A DNA stretch of 46,873 nt from Deinococcus sp. (GTDB lineage Bacteria > Deinococcota > Deinococci > Deinococcales > Deinococcaceae). A program made the position numbers and the translations under genes. The first letter of the stretch is position 1. Each line of letters begins with the position of its first letter. The stretch is taken from positions 1-46,873 of the forward strand of contig NZ_JAGLBB010000017.1 in NCBI RefSeq assembly GCF_018260555.1. Direction: 5' to 3'. Of this stretch, positions 46,813 through 46,873 are shown piece after piece. Below the pieces are notes generated by a model, which was given only the letters and a program-made list of their open reading frames with translations, made no database searches and was not told the DNA's origin.

Positions 46813-46873
46813 TCTAAGCCACATGCTGGCGAGTGCCGTCCCAGACGGCTAAAATCCGTTCCATTTCTCTTTC

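Overview
The window looks like a chromosomal segment of a Deinococcus species. This rests on high GC with strong G/C third positions, an adjacent nurA-herA pair of the deinococcal type, many small intergenic repeats of the kind known from Deinococcus genomes, and several genes whose start codon lies only 6-8 bases behind a TAnnnT -10 box (leaderless transcription, which is common in this genus). This is inference from content; no 16S or other marker is present.

Layout. 1-655: the 3' part of a degraded IS5-family transposase, cut by the window edge. 1184-6976: a CitA/DcuS-type sensor kinase and CitB-type regulator (minus), divergent from a tripartite tricarboxylate transporter tctC-tctB-tctA (plus). 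7089-11229: Mn-superoxide dismutase, a ClC-type channel fused to a RCK_C domain, and an MFS transporter. 11392-19517: a polar amino acid ABC importer (ATPase, permease, binding protein, all minus) whose ATPase gene is separated from the other two by a plus-strand block holding a TAXI binding protein, a fused TRAP permease and an AI-2E family transporter. 19785-25451: a UgpC/MsmK-type sugar ABC ATPase, a tightly overlapped operon (four-helix membrane protein, panC, pilT) and purB. 25713-32121: a small membrane protein, a histone-deacetylase-fold enzyme, a Crp/Fnr regulator, nurA-herA and an RluA-type pseudouridine synthase. 32192-38337: a lipoprotein with a circularly permuted choice-of-anchor I propeller, a DEAD-box RNA helicase with an RGG tail, a phosphoesterase with a small membrane protein, and a coupled ABM-domain/tyrosine phosphatase pair. 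38431-46657: leuA, a secreted DUF11 protein, and ilvB-ilvN-ilvC.

The most informative signals are regulatory. Upstream of leuA and of ilvB lie unannotated 15- and 17-codon leader peptides, rich in Leu and in Ile/Val/Leu codons. Each is followed by an intrinsic terminator and a competing antiterminator pairing, which is classical ribosome-mediated attenuation. Both leader ORFs start 6-7 bases after a -10 box and share a TTGCAC -35 with an 18-base spacer, so both leader peptides are probably translated from leaderless RNA.

The intergenic spaces hold three families of small repeats. Family A (about 12 copies, about 135 bp) and family B (about 130 bp, short terminal inverted repeats) often begin exactly at a gene's stop codon. 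One family A copy is interrupted by a 192-bp MITE-like element with perfect 14-bp inverted repeats and an 8-bp target duplication. No CRISPR array, tRNA, rRNA or prophage was seen.
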